Shown here: positions 40,361 through 51,800 of the stretch, piece by piece | How positions within the stretch are numbered: the stretch's first letter is position 1 | Layout: the number at the start of each line of letters is the position of its first letter | Assembly: GCA_963513935.1 (NCBI GenBank) | Contig: OY740774.1 | Coordinates: 99,951,668 to 100,015,667, forward strand | Source of the DNA: Aphrophora alni | Lineage: Eukaryota; Arthropoda; Insecta; Hemiptera; Aphrophoridae | Length of the DNA: 64,000 nt | Direction of reading: 5' to 3' | Made by a program: the position numbers and the translations under genes | The notes under the pieces: generated by a model | Told to the model about the DNA's origin: nothing | The model's input: only the letters and a program-made list of their open reading frames with translations | The model's database searches: none

Positions 40361-40900
40361 TTACACATCACTTATCGTATCGCGACACTTGCAATGCGCA
40401 TCATATCGATGTCCTAGGACAACTAACGTCTCGTATTTACAGCATGGTTTATTTAAGATTATTATCTTGGACTTTAATTGCCGTATCGTATATTGTGTTG
40501 GAAGAGAAGTTTAGTTGGTCGTTCAGTAAGTTGTGTGAGTCATGCTTAAACGATTTATAGATCTCAAACTCTTCAATCGTGTCCGTATATTTCCCCTTTC
40601 TGCATATATGTAGTGGTTCTAGGTTGGTTTCGAAATCTGTATAATAAATTCTATATAGGCCAAAAGAGAAGAGCTTTTCGCCAAATGTTTAAAGAACATC
40701 TGCCAAAAAAGAATATCAACAGCAATAAGTCAAATTTTGCAAGACACCTCATTGACGAAAACCACTCTTATACAGATTTCAAAACCAACCTAGAACCACT
40801 ACATATATATGCAGAAAGGGGAAATAAAGATTTCAAATTAAAGGTTTCAAAAACATTAAAAGGTGATTATCTGTATAACAGATCACAGTTTTCCTAACAG
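40201..40900. mobile_element. Head-to-head pair of Penelope-like fragments
   Basis: The minus-strand arm (about 40201-40640) encodes YTDFETNLEPLHICRKG, EEFEIYKSFKHDSHNLL and NDQLNFSSNTIYD, the C-terminus of a GIY-YIG endonuclease. Its 3' tail at 40258-40232 reads CTGAAGATGG, GCAGATGC, TCTGAAAC. The plus-strand arm (about 40640-40897) encodes FYIGQKRRAFRQMFKEHLP, then FARHLIDENHSYTDFKTNLE and PLHIYAERG. The two arms meet inside the endonuclease and share the TDF(E/K)TNLEPLHI stretch. They are related to, but diverged from, the copy at 32.3-33.2 kb. An AT array at 40323-40357 lies in the tail. Confidence 0.88.
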
Positions 40901-41454
40901 ATCTCAATATCATAATAAGATAAAAAGGATGATCATTATCTCCAATAGTTGTGGGGAAAGGAAGATATCACACCATTTATTGAAGGAGTGTTCCAACTAT
41001 GAGAACACATGTGTTTAGTGCTGTGAAGCTAACATATGGAATATAGATATTCGGAACTTAATAAGCACAGGTAATTACGGGGGGCGGAGATAAATGTTCT
41101 TTATTTAGTATGTAGCAGAAGGCACCCAGAGTGGTCTAACTACGCAAAGCTTTACCTGGCGTAAAAATAAAATAAAATAAGAAGAATTGGTTCCAAGAAC
41201 GTATTGAATGAAATTTTAGAGTCTACTCTAAACTATTTTATCAAAATCAGTAATTCATTAAATTAACTAAACTATAATGAAATAAACCAATATAAAAACT
41301 CATATTCCAAAATATAACAAAGTAAAAAACTAATCTTTAAAGGCATTAAATTCAACGCTGAGTAAAAGATACTTTAATGAACCTGTAATGGTGATCATCC
41401 GAGGTGTACAAACTATTTGGTTTAAACTTTTATCTAAACAATATGTCTACTTAC
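40901..41454. other. UBE3A intron, nothing recognised
   Basis: AT-rich intron with no supported feature before the donor at 41454. Confidence 0.4.
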
Positions 41455-41641
41455 TTTTCCACTTGATGCACAATTTTCATTTTCACAAGTTGTGTTTCCA
41501 CAGCCATCAGTTAATTGATAGAAATAACGTTCAATCAATTTCTTTGCAGCAGCTCGTTTCATAGTATCCTGGGTCGTCCAGGCTGCACTAGAACCAATAC
41601 CAATTTCACTAGGAGAAATATCGACAGACGACGTGGCACCA
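41455..41641 (-). CDS. UBE3A: UBE3A exon (AZUL zinc finger)
   Basis: A 187-nt exon. Codon 15 is completed as AG|T; codons 16-77 follow. The acceptor is TTGTTAG before 41641 and the donor GTAAGT at 41454. It encodes [12 protein letters not shown] and [20 protein letters not shown], then [14 protein letters not shown]. The MKRAAAK methionine corresponds to the start of a shorter vertebrate UBE3A isoform. Three of the four AZUL zinc ligands are visible (the Cys of GCG, TTC and ENC). This finger is specific to UBE3A in the HECT family and fixes the ortholog call. Confidence 0.98.
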
Positions 41642-44269
41642 CTAACAAATCATCAAATATAAATTGTTAAAATACAATTTACTTGAAATATTTACTTACC
41701 TTCAAAAATAAATAATCTAAATATAAATATTAGCCATAAAAAAAAAGTTAATATTTAGAGGTTATTTTAAATTATTAATTTGTTAATATTTATTATTAGG
41801 ATATTATTTTGGTTATGTAACGATAAGTTATAGCATATGAGCAAATTAGACTTACTAATAAATAATTACAATCAACCTTTTCCTCAAATGACTTCACCAC
41901 TAGTCATATAGATATTAACAAGTGTCACAAGAAAATTAACTAGTAATTCCTTTACTTAAAATAGATCAATTTAGCGTAAATTATATTCACACCAAAATTG
42001 CAAAAAGCTACAACCCCTCAAATATATACCTACATATTTAATACTCAAATGTAGGAAATTATAATGGAAATAAGTCAAGTAAGAAAATTTTAATTTGATA
42101 CACTTCTGAAATTTGTACACCTTATTTTTAGTAGCCTATACTTTCAAGTTTATATAACCTATATAAGATGATTTTAGAGTTTATAAGATTTCATAATAGC
42201 CTATCAGACTAAAGCCTATCAGATAAATTGCAACCAATCTGTAGGCTTTAAAAACTTACATTCAGTGCTCCACAACTGACCTCCTGTTTTTTTCCTTTAT
42301 TTTAATTTAATTTGTATATTTGCTGAGACATTGATTTTACAATGAATAGTATCAGTACCTTAAATTCAAGAATAATAATAATGAGGTATTATTACTATAA
42401 ATAGTATCAGATAAATAAACACAGTGCCTTAATAAACATAATTATTATAAATTTCCACAAAACCTATCAATAAAGTTGTTTATAGAGTTAATGGATTGCA
42501 GTGGTGAACCAAGTTTCGAATTTTGAGGAGGGCGGATGACAGGAGTTTTTTGGGTGGTATGGAATATCTTCCAGAAATGAGGAGTCCTAAATTTTGAAAA
42601 ATAATACCCCCAATGAAAAGGCTATTTTAACACACTTCTGACGTCTTGAAAAGTCATGATCAAAACTACGGTTTTATCTGATTTATTACAGTACTATAGT
42701 TTAAAAAATCACACAGTATAAAGAAATAAGAAAAATGTCTGCAAAGGGAAATATTTAAAAACAGTTTAATTCAAACTGTTTACCAGTATAACACACCCTA
42801 TATTTATTTGATAAATTAAAAATATTTTAATCATAAATAAATGATAAATCAAAATACACATAAGACTTAACACTTAGTCATTTAAATTTCAATAATGCAC
42901 CCTAAACAATTTGTGCTTGTCTATTTAAAATTGGATAGTATTAATTTAATTATTTAATAGTATTTGAGCACTTGTATCTGATACCTCAGAAAAATATGAA
43001 TAAATTCCGGACTCCACACAGTTTTATAAGAAATTGTATTGACATGATAAATACAAACTCATAGCATAGTTAGCACGATGAAACTAAATTAAAGTCTCTC
43101 TTCTTCGGTTGCCACTTTCGGAAAATCGCTCTAAAACTTTCATAGGATCAACAATAGAAAACTATTGACAATTGGTAGTCTAGAAAGATAAAATTACAAA
43201 TAAAAATGTCTTGTATCATTAAATAGAAAAATTATGCTGTAGAATTATCCCCTCTAATAGGACCATCACTTATGGGTTGTCAACCCAGTTGGTAACTACA
43301 ACAGGTTAAGTTATATGATACCATAATGCCACTCTTGATTTGAAATTCCTTGAAGGGTATAAGATAGGCCTAGTCCTTGCAGTTCAACAGTTTTGTCGGA
43401 ATGACGAAAGAGCCAACTAAAATCACCAATTTATATTTGTTAATAGGCAAACTAACAACATAGGCTATGCAAAAAAATAAAATAAAATCTTTAATCATAC
43501 AACAGCAAATACTGTATTTATAAAGTACCATATCAGTAATTTGAGGTTGGACTATAGCCTGTATCTTGTTTGAAATCAATTCAGGCAAGAAAAACTTAGC
43601 ATGTATCTAGTGAAAATTATATGATTTTATTTCAAAGCACCGACCTGTAGCTACTGAGTAAAGTATCAAAAAGCTAACATGACTATTTAAGGCAAAAACT
43701 TAAAACATTTTCTAGGCCTAATATGAGTCTGTTATAGTCTTAAGCTAATCTGTTTTCTTTTGACATTTTTGGTAGGCTTATAAGTTAGTTTATAGGCTTA
43801 CATTAAATTTAGGGTATATTCATACAAGGTTTATGCTTAAAGATACTGAATCTTGCTAGGCCAAGTTTAGGTTATTATCAAAGTAGATCAATTTTCCTTG
43901 ATCGAATCATATAAGGAAAATAAAGTAAATTTAATGTAACTTAATCTACCAATTATTATAAATTATTAAAACCTAGGCATATTAAATAAATTGATATTTC
44001 TGAAAAGACACATTACTAGAGAATCGTGTTCATTTTTTTTTTATTTACAATGTCTAAGGAACAACAGTTCTATCTGAAAAAAATTTACTTTATACCATAT
44101 ATTCCAGATGAAGCCCACCCACCAAGTTTCATCTTTTTATCTAATATATTTCAACTTTCTATACTGAATTATAAGGGATATTAATGCCACCTCATTCTGC
44201 ATGATCTGTTAAACATATATTATCTCTATTTCCAACAAATTAGGTACTGTCCATACATTAAGATTTTAC
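41642..44269. other. UBE3A first coding intron, nothing recognised
   Basis: AT-rich intron of about 2.6 kb, with no supported coding, RNA or mobile feature. Confidence 0.4.
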
Positions 44270-44803
44270 GGTTTTGGGTAATTATATAGCAGAGTAGCCT
44301 CACTTCAAAATCAATTTTTATGGGTTTTATTCGTCAAATAAATGTTGGAAAAATATTTTATTATCGAAAAAAAAGTGTCGGAGAGATGATTACATAATAT
44401 ATATCCTCTGGGTCTTAGGAGGTTAAGGTGGCGCCGTATTTTCCTTGTTTTATTTTTTTATCCTCTACTACATACCTTACTTCATAAGAATAAATAATAT
44501 TTTCTTTGCTGTAAATATGTAGGGCTGTATTATTATATGTCACGAAAGGTTTGGCCAGGTTGCTATATATATAAAACCATCTGGCCTAACCTTCCGTACG
44601 TTTATTGAAGTGAATGTCATGAGTATGAAAGATAACACAGAGTTAATTTTTTCACGAAAAAAAACTTGTGTAATTATATTATGGAATCATCTTTCCGACA
44701 CTTTTTTTCGATAATAAAATATTTTCCCAACATTTATTTCACGAATAAAACCCATAAAAATTGATTTTGAAGTGAGGCTACTCTGCTATATAATTACCCG
44801 GTT
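44270..44803. repeat. Foldback element around a GGTGGCGCC-family core
   Basis: Left arm 44270-44398 (GGTTTTGGGTAATTATATAG, AGTAGCCTCACTTCAAAATC, TTATCGAAAAAAAAGTGTCG) is matched in reverse by the right arm, about 44672-44803. Arms are about 130 bp and highly similar. The spacer includes AAGGTGGCGCCGTATTTTCC, TACTACATACCTTACTTC and CACGAAAGGTTTGGCCAGG, which belong to the foldback family seen at 12989-13681. One element may have inserted into another, or the arms may be an extended variant. Confidence 0.85.
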
Positions 44804-45234
44804 TTGTTGTCCAATTTTAAGTTTCGATATTGAAATAATTGACAATTATAGCCTTAATTACAAATATCTCCGGATGAACAAAATACAGTAGTTATATTGG
44901 TCATATATATATATATATATATATATATTATCTATAACAACAGTAATTTATATCATGTTGATAAACTACATAGGCTACTGTTAAAGACGATTGTATCTCA
45001 AGGTCAACTTTATAAAATGAGAAGATTAATGTCTCGCGATATGATCTATTATTTATAGATAACAATAATTTTGACGAAATAAATTGGAACAATAAACATC
45101 ATATTGTGTATGAGCAGTGGTTTTACTATATTCTATATTCTTTTTTCTATGATTTATATATAGACTACAGAAGAAATATTTATAAACTGTTGGTATTTTC
45201 TTAGAAGCAATATACATTGATTGCTACCAGCCAT
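44804..45234. other. UBE3A intron, AT-rich spacer
   Basis: Contains an (AT)n array at 44903-44929 and otherwise nothing recognisable. Confidence 0.4.
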
Positions 45235-45378
45235 ATTGGCGATTTTTTATTTTTTTATTCATGTTCTACATACCTTATTTATTAAAAATAAAATAAGTTT
45301 TCAACACTGAGCTAACTTTTTCACAAAAAAAAATCACAATTCAAAACTAAAGAATTCAATGCATTTATAGATCACAGA

Positions 45379-45440
45379 CGTCAAGTAACATTGGGCGCAG
45401 TTAGTACTTGGATAGGTGACCGCTTGGAAACGCTGTTGGC
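45379..45440 (+). pseudogene. 5S rRNA-derived sequence (3' half), left arm
   Basis: CGTCAAGTAACATTGGGCGC, then AGTTAGTACTTGGATAGG, TGACCGCTTGGAAACGC and TGTTGGC follow the 3' half of animal 5S rRNA closely. The canonical order is GTTAAGCAACAT, GGGCGCGGTTAGTACTTGG, ATGGGTGACCGCTTGGGAA. This half includes the internal promoter elements (box A-like, and the box C region GGATGGGTGACC). The 5' half of the gene is absent. It lies inside the foldback arm, so it is not a functional 5S gene. Confidence 0.88.
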
Positions 45441-47202
45441 ATAATTTCTTCATTTTTTTCAAAATTTCAGTTGGGGTTAGATAATGATTTGATTATATAC
45501 TATCGTTATCGTGCAAATGCAGGTCTAGCCAGGTGGCTATAAATATTGTGTGAGTGTATATATTATAACCTAACCTAACGTATTTGTGGTAATTCTTGCT
45601 ATCACTAATCTACTCTACTTTTTGTTTACCAAAATCTCCATGAATACGTTAAGTTAGTTCAGATTATGTTATATATTCAAACCGACTTGTAAAACTATTC
45701 AGTTTAAAACCAACATAGGTTTCCAAATTTACGGTAATAAATCAGTAAATATTGGTTGTACTTGGTCCAACGATTTTTCTATAAGAAATTAAGAAAACAA
45801 AGTATTTACCTTGTAATCAAAGGATCGGATCATATTATATGTCACGATAAACATTTTAAGTCCCAAAATGCATTAGTTTAATATAAAATGAGATTTATAA
45901 AAGTACAAAATCCAGCCAAGTAGGTTAGGAATGCCAACGTTAATACTAATAACTACAATCAAGTCACTGAATCTATGATTGCTTGTTCTCAAGTCAGGTA
46001 ACTATATAGGTATATATATATATGACCTCGCCATGTAATTTACATCTTTATCAGGTCATCATGTTACCTGATGACCTCACCTATGTAATTTACGTTCCAT
46101 TTTGTAACTTATTCAACTAAGATGCTACTAATTGTGAATTCTATTTCAATACTTTAACCTAACAGCTTGTATTTCCTTCTTTTCAATGTGTTATTTAACA
46201 GTGTAGAAATGCATTTTAGGACTTGAAATGTTTATTGCGACACATAATATGATCTGATCCTTTGGAATACAAGGTAAATACTTTGTTTTCATATTTTTTT
46301 ATAGAAGAATCAAAGGACGAGGTACAACCAATATTTACCAATAAATCTTGGTTCTAATTTTACTCATACCTAGATTTTTAGTAAACTGATGGACAAAATA
46401 TAGATGCATTTTCAATTAGTTTGATAAATCTTGGCTCTAATTTAATTGGTCATCAGATATTTTCCAATCAGCTGATCAATTAAGAGAAACACATTTCTAG
46501 TAGCCTACTTTGGTTCTAATTCAATTTGTTGCTGTAATTTTAGTCAGCTAATCCACTAAAAGATAAACACATTTGTAGTTAGTTTGATATATCTTGATCC
46601 TATTTAATTCACAGCACAAAAGACTAACATATCTCTATTTATTTAAGTAACAATTGCAATTAATTATACAGTGTGCTTATTCTCCTCCATACACATCGCT
46701 CATTCTAAAAACAAAGTCATAGCATATCATATGACTCAAATTAATCTCTCAGAACATGACAAAATAATATATGCTACATAGAAGTAAGTGATAGCGGCTG
46801 GCATATGACAATATACAAGGTAAAAAATGTATTTGTTTTTACATCTTTAGAATTGTTTCCACCAATTAGGCTATGTGTAACCTTCAGAGATAATTGTTTA
46901 CAAAGGCAGTTAGGCCTACAGGTATTTTTAGAGATTTAAAAGGAATCATATATTCTACATTCCTTATTTATTAAATAATAAAATAAGTTTTCAACACAGA
47001 GCTAACAACTTTTTTCACGAAAAAAAACATAGGCTAATTTCAACTTTTCTAGGTTAAAGTCCATTAAGAGAATTATGCTTTAAAATAGTTTTGTACATGA
47101 ATTTTTACCTTAGAAGGTCAATTAAGGTGGATAATAAATATATATAGGGTTTACCTTACCTGATTTATACGTAAAGTTGTTAAAATAAAGAAGAAATTGT
47201 GC

Positions 47203-47258
47203 GTTATTTCTCAAGCGGTCACCTATCCTACAAACCGCGCTCAATGTTGCTTGACTTT
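47203..47258 (-). pseudogene. 5S rRNA-derived sequence, right arm
   Basis: On the minus strand this reads AAAGTCAAGCAACATTGAGC, GCGGTTTGTAGGATAGGTGA, CCGCTTGAGAAATAAC. It is the inverted partner of 45379-45440, with independent substitutions (GCGGTTTGTA versus GCAGTTAGTA). Its AAGCAACATT is closer to true 5S than the left copy, so the shared ancestor was more 5S-like than either arm. Confidence 0.82.
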
Positions 47259-48385
47259 GGTGATCTATAGGCCTAAATGTATTAAATTCTGTAGTTTTGA
47301 AATTGTCATTATTCGGTGATAAGGGATATGTAGAAAATGATTTTTTTTTTTTAATGTCCAGATGTACTGGTAACTTTCTTTATAAACAATTACCCATTCA
47401 GACATTGTAGACATTATTTTAATAAGATTATATAGAAAATATGTCTTTCAGAAATACCAATAAATATGCATTAATGCATAGCCTATTGATAATATTGCAG
47501 TAGGTTAGGCCTAGTTTAATATAGAAAAAAACATGAATTCATGATTCATTAAATTATACTTAGGCTATAATAAAGGTATAAGATAAAGGGTAAAGAAATA
47601 GGCAACCTAAAATCTTTGAACATTGATTTTAAAAGTAATAATATTTTTAATAAGGAAAACAATTGGTCTAGCTCCCCTTAACAATTACCAACTCTTTTAA
47701 AAAAATAGCCTATATAGGCTTTGAAACCTGTTTGGATAATATTGGCAATGAGTTTGGCATTAACTATGTCTTTATTATTGGCTAATCATGATAAGAATGA
47801 CTGTTGAGCTCATTTAGGATCTATTATTCTACTAATTTAAGGACAAGTTGGGACAGTAATATTAGAGCCTAGACTTCATTTTTCTTCCAATAGTCTTGAT
47901 AGATTTAATTTAAGAAATGTACAAATGGGAAACTCCAATGAGGAACATGACTTTATATAGGCTAATTAATAAAGCTCAACTTTCAGTGCATCATGTTTAC
48001 ATACACCAAGTAAAAATAGACCTTCCAAGGTTAGGCAGTCATGCCACCAACACCAACAAAAACAGTATTTTAAAATGTTAGTAGTTGCAAATAGTTTTTG
48101 TTTTCAAAGTACATATTATGTTTCTCCTATACAAAATATTATGAAACACAGTCAAATTATAAACAATTCAATGTGTATGACAATCTGAATCTCACATAGC
48201 CTAGAAAATTTCACCCCTTCCTGATAAACACAAGACATACATTAGCTCAGTTAAAAACTAACTATTGTACATGTTTATTCATTTATGATCTACAATTATC
48301 ACAGTGGTCATTGGTATTTTTGTAATGTGTTTAATTATAATAATAAACACAATATTTATTTGATAAGGCCTTTAAAACGTCGTAC

Positions 48386-48437
48386 CTTAAGCCTTCACCG
48401 TCGCCTATTTCTTCGTCCTTTGAGGTCATAGAATTTC
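48386..48437 (-). CDS. UBE3A: UBE3A first coding exon
   Basis: The ATG is at 48429-48427 and the frame runs MTSKDEEIGDGEGL, with codon 15 split AG| at the donor GTACG (48385). The next exon completes Ser and continues in frame to the AZUL finger. A TACTTTAG acceptor just before GAAATTCTATG suggests that the exon starts at 48437 and that a noncoding first exon lies upstream (about 48492-48600, possible donor CAGGTTTTA). The acidic N-terminus has no known domain. The start is inferred from frame continuity with the next exon. Confidence 0.82.
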
Positions 48438-48624
48438 CTAAAGTATAAATTAATATCAAATGATATAACTTTTCTACAAATAAAATTAAAACCTGATTAA
48501 ATACACTTGTTAACTACATAAATTAACTACACTATACACGTTTTAACAATTGACAGCTCGTCTAAGAAGAAAACATCAAAAATTTTCAGTTTTATTTTAA
48601 AGATCGATTGTTTTGCCAAGTAAT
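48438..48624. promoter_or_regulatory. Likely bidirectional promoter between two divergent genes
   Basis: The interval separates the UBE3A first coding exon from a start codon on the opposite strand. It should contain the UBE3A 5' untranslated exon and both transcription starts. No TATA box in a convincing position was seen. The arrangement of two start regions within 200 bp, head to head, supports the call. Confidence 0.5.
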
Positions 48625-48667
48625 ATGGCGGTGACTGCACTGCCGTTTAAATATTATGAAGGGAAAA
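48625..48667 (+). CDS. First coding exon of an unidentified divergent gene
   Basis: ATG at 48625 opens MAVTALPFKYYEGK plus one base, followed at 48668 by a perfect GTAAGT donor. The sequence around the ATG (AATATGGCGG) is a fair initiation context and locally GC-richer, as expected near a promoter. I do not recognise the protein. No continuation exon was found downstream in this window, so the first intron may exceed 15 kb. It could also be a chance open frame, but the strong donor and the divergent position beside UBE3A argue for a gene. Confidence 0.5.
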
Positions 48668-50879
48668 GTAAGTTATTATGCGCATATACATAATATACGT
48701 TTGTTTTATATACCAATTAACTATTACTTGCATCCATAACAATTTTAACGTTTAAAGGAATAAATAATATGATTTTAAATTTCATATTTTTACAATTAAT
48801 TCTTCCTATCATTACAAAGTAATTTAACAACTATGTTATCATATACCACAGAATCAATCTCTATAAAAATCAGTAAGATTTATTTTAATCTATACCATTA
48901 AAAATACTAGTTGTCAGCGGCGCACCAACGGGGGGGGGGGGACGAACGAACCCAAAATTCAAATAAAAACTAATCCAAATTAGTCGTCACATAAAAATTA
49001 ATTTCCATATAGGTCACTTAAAAAAAAGAAAATGAACCAGTTTATAACATCTTTTATATACTATTAATATTTTCTTAACGAACCAATACTTTCTGCCAAT
49101 AAGATTCTGTGTAGTTTTATTTTCTTCCAATCATGTACAGTAATGTGCTGCTACCTACAATAATGCCTACGAACTCTTAAAACGTGAAAATTAAACGTCC
49201 AAGAGGTGCTGCTTTCTATACTGATTTAAACAAACTATTGCTCAAAATAAAAGAATTATCCAGGAAGTACTATTACCTAGAATGATTTTAACAAACTACT
49301 GTATTTAAAAATAACATGTATAAAGTGGAAATTTTTATCCAGAAAAACTGTTCCAACTAACAACACAAAATTAGAAATTACTTCAACTCTTTTTTATTAC
49401 GTATGCAGAAAATATTAATTAATTCTAATTTTAGTAATATTTCTACTAATCTCTTTTAAATTCAAGACTTGTAGACTATAAAAAACTGCAAAAAACATGA
49501 ACTTATTAGTTTCTGTACCGATTTTTCGAGTGGTTTTTAATTGGATGATTTCGATTTTACTACCATCTTTGATGTAAGACCCTTAAAAAAACCCTTTCGT
49601 AGGCTATTGTTCCAAAATAAAATGACTTCTAAACAAAATCAGATTTTTAATTCCCAACCAATTTTGATCAAACTTATATCCTTTGTGGTTTTGATTTTTT
49701 GTACCCCAGCTTTCGATTTACAAACGCTTTTGACATAGAGAAATCAAAATGGCGGAAAACTTTTGTTTCTCTACGGAATTTAATCAAATTTATTTCTCAT
49801 AAAGTTTCGATTTTTAAGTACTCTTTAAAGCTTTTTGTCTATCGTAAATTTCTTATAAAGTGAACGATTTTCGAGATATTCAATGTTAAACGGCAGCCAT
49901 TTTGAAATGATAAGAAATAGATTTTCTGTTTTTGGTACACGTGTAAAAAATATTAAATCTTTATTGTAGTCGTAGGAAAAAAATAATTGCTTTGTAATTA
50001 ACTTCAAGATGTGAATTTCGAATGTTAGATGAGGGTTGTTTTTCAAAACCAATAAAAAACTAAACATGATATCCTGTTTCCAAATGATATATTAGTAGCA
50101 CTGAAAATTGTATGGGTGTTTTACTCAATTAGAAAAAACTTCTTCTTTTTTTATTGATACCTCAGTTATCTTACCAACCTACAAAACAATAATATACTGG
50201 ATGGTTGTCTGTCCGTCATTATGTGTTCGTACAAAAAACATATTTTTCGAAATAGATGTGAAGTTCAAATTTGGTATAGATATTATTTATGTGGTCGTTG
50301 AACACTAAAAACCATTTAAAATATTAACGTTGTATATTTTAAATATTGCTAACTTTATAAAAAATTATAAGAGATAAAAGTTTTGTTTTTAAATGATAAA
50401 CAAAATGGTTTTTGTATTTTTACTGTAACAAAAAGAATGGTACTTACGTATTAACGCCACCGCATGCCCCAATAAAGAGCAATACTTATTATTGAAGTTA
50501 ATAATTTGCTTACTTTGTGATATAATTATATATCAAGGTAGCTATATATATATATATATATATACATATACACACCTAAAAAACTATCAAATCTAACGTA
50601 TTTATAGGTTAACGACTTGTTGGACATAATGACAAATGTTCACTTTTACAGCTCATGGTTTATCCATGATCTAATTTCAAATTATTAACTTCAATAAACT
50701 TACGAAAGGTTTGACCAGGTGGTTATATATAAGTACCAAAAGAATAACCGAGTTATTGTTAAAAAACTGAAAACCTAATTTCTTGGCAATTGTCTACAAT
50801 AGGCCTACCGAAAAATAGCATAAAATCAAAATATTTTTTAAATTTTATTAGCAATTATTATTATAAATAGAAGTGGGTT
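48668..50879. other. Presumed intron of the divergent gene, repeat fragments
   Basis: AT-rich. 48917-48943 (GGCGCACCAACG followed by an 11-G run) looks like the tail of a G-rich MITE related to 54153-54340. 50455-50730 is a small member of the foldback family: TTATTGAAGTTAATAATTTG faces CAAATTATTAACTTCAATAA, with TACGAAAGGTTTGACCAGG. Nothing else is supported. Confidence 0.4.
50455..50730. repeat. Small foldback-family copy
   Basis: Contains inverted TTGAAGTTAATAATTTGC / CAAATTATTAACTTCAA segments around an AT array, plus TCTAACGTATTTATAGGTTA and TACGAAAGGTTTGACCAGG. These phrases also occur in the element at 12989-13681 and near 44550, so this is a truncated relative. Confidence 0.6.
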
Positions 50880-51800
50880 TTACCCCTAGACACTTCAGCT
50901 TGTTCTATTCCCTTGGTTAGGGTCAGGATTTTCCTAGCTAGGTTGCTTCAGTTGTCTTCTACGTCCTAATGCTTCACATTTTCTGCAGTTTGGTGCTGAT
51001 TACTTAGTCTGCATTTCAAGTTTCCTTGGGATAATTCCAGGGTGTTGAAATCGTCATGGCCAGATACTAAGCTGAAGATTTTTCTCAGATTCTTTTTCTT
51101 TGTGAATTTAGAGAGTTTCAGATCTGGTTGAACCATTGCTCCGTAGAATATTTTGTACGTCGTTTCTCAATTTCTAAGTTTAGCCATTGTTATAGACTAT
51201 CTTTTGGTACGGAATACAGGTCCTGGTCCTATGAAGGATCTCTTGATCTCAGTTTATCTCCCATTTGGTTTTCTTCTTATCCTCTGTGACCTGGTTTTGC
51301 GTCGAAAACTTGGTTAAGGTTCGGTAACAATTCCACACTAATGAACTTACAGACTTTATAACAGCCTGACTGTTCGACCTGATAATGACCTACTCATTGG
51401 TATCTTTTAGAGGCAAAGTTGTGCGCATTCTAGTTCTAGTATTGCCATGACTTCAACTTGGAATACAGTTGCGTATTTTCCCAAAGCTATATTTCCTTAG
51501 ATTGTTTTACCATATATGCCCGTACCTGCACCTAAGTTAGTACAAGATCCTTTAGTAGTGATTCTGTATTGGAGACCAGTCTCTGTCAATATCCTTTCTC
51601 TTTTGAAATATAACTTCAAATGGTACTGCCCATGAGGTTTTCCTGATGTAATCACTTCTCATAGTAAGTAAGTAATTATACTGTGTTTACGAATGGTGCC
51701 AACGGCTTCCTTTCCACATTCCAAAGTATTCCTGTATCCCGCTGAACTTGGCTCAGCTTTTTAGTAATAATAAAATCTATTTTTAACCCCAACTTTCTTT
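50880..51800 (-). mobile_element. Decayed non-LTR retrotransposon, RNase H region
   Basis: On the minus strand 51570-51400 gives GSCTNLGAGTGIYG, a stop, then GNIALGKYATVFQVEVMAIL and ECAQLCL. This is the first part of a LINE-type RNase H domain (the TDGS and FQAEV motifs). Further on, 51090-50940 gives SGHDDFNTLELSQGNLKCRL and TAENVKH, the Cys/His knuckle that follows RNase H in jockey/I-type LINEs. Multiple stops and frameshifts make it inactive. The 5' boundary is uncertain. Confidence 0.72.

Larger units (their letters stand above)
45235..47360. repeat. About 2.1-kb palindromic element with 5S-like arms
   Basis: The left end (45235-45440) and right end (about 47195-47360) are inverted copies, each ending in 5S rRNA-like sequence. 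Further in, 45750-45900 (AGTAAATATTGGTTGTACTT, ATCATATTATATGTCACGAT, AAATGCATT) is matched in reverse by 46200-46345. The centre, about 46010-46085, contains ATGACCTCGCCATGTAATTTA and a repeat of it. Between matched blocks the arms have diverged or hold insertions. An extra direct copy of the left end lies at 46950-47040. The ends resemble the GGTGGCGCC foldback family (CTACATACCTTATTTATTAA). No open frame resembles a transposase. Confidence 0.75.

Noticed and set aside
45379..45440. Functional 5S rRNA gene
   Set aside because: Only the 3' half is present, with substitutions, and it lies in a foldback arm.
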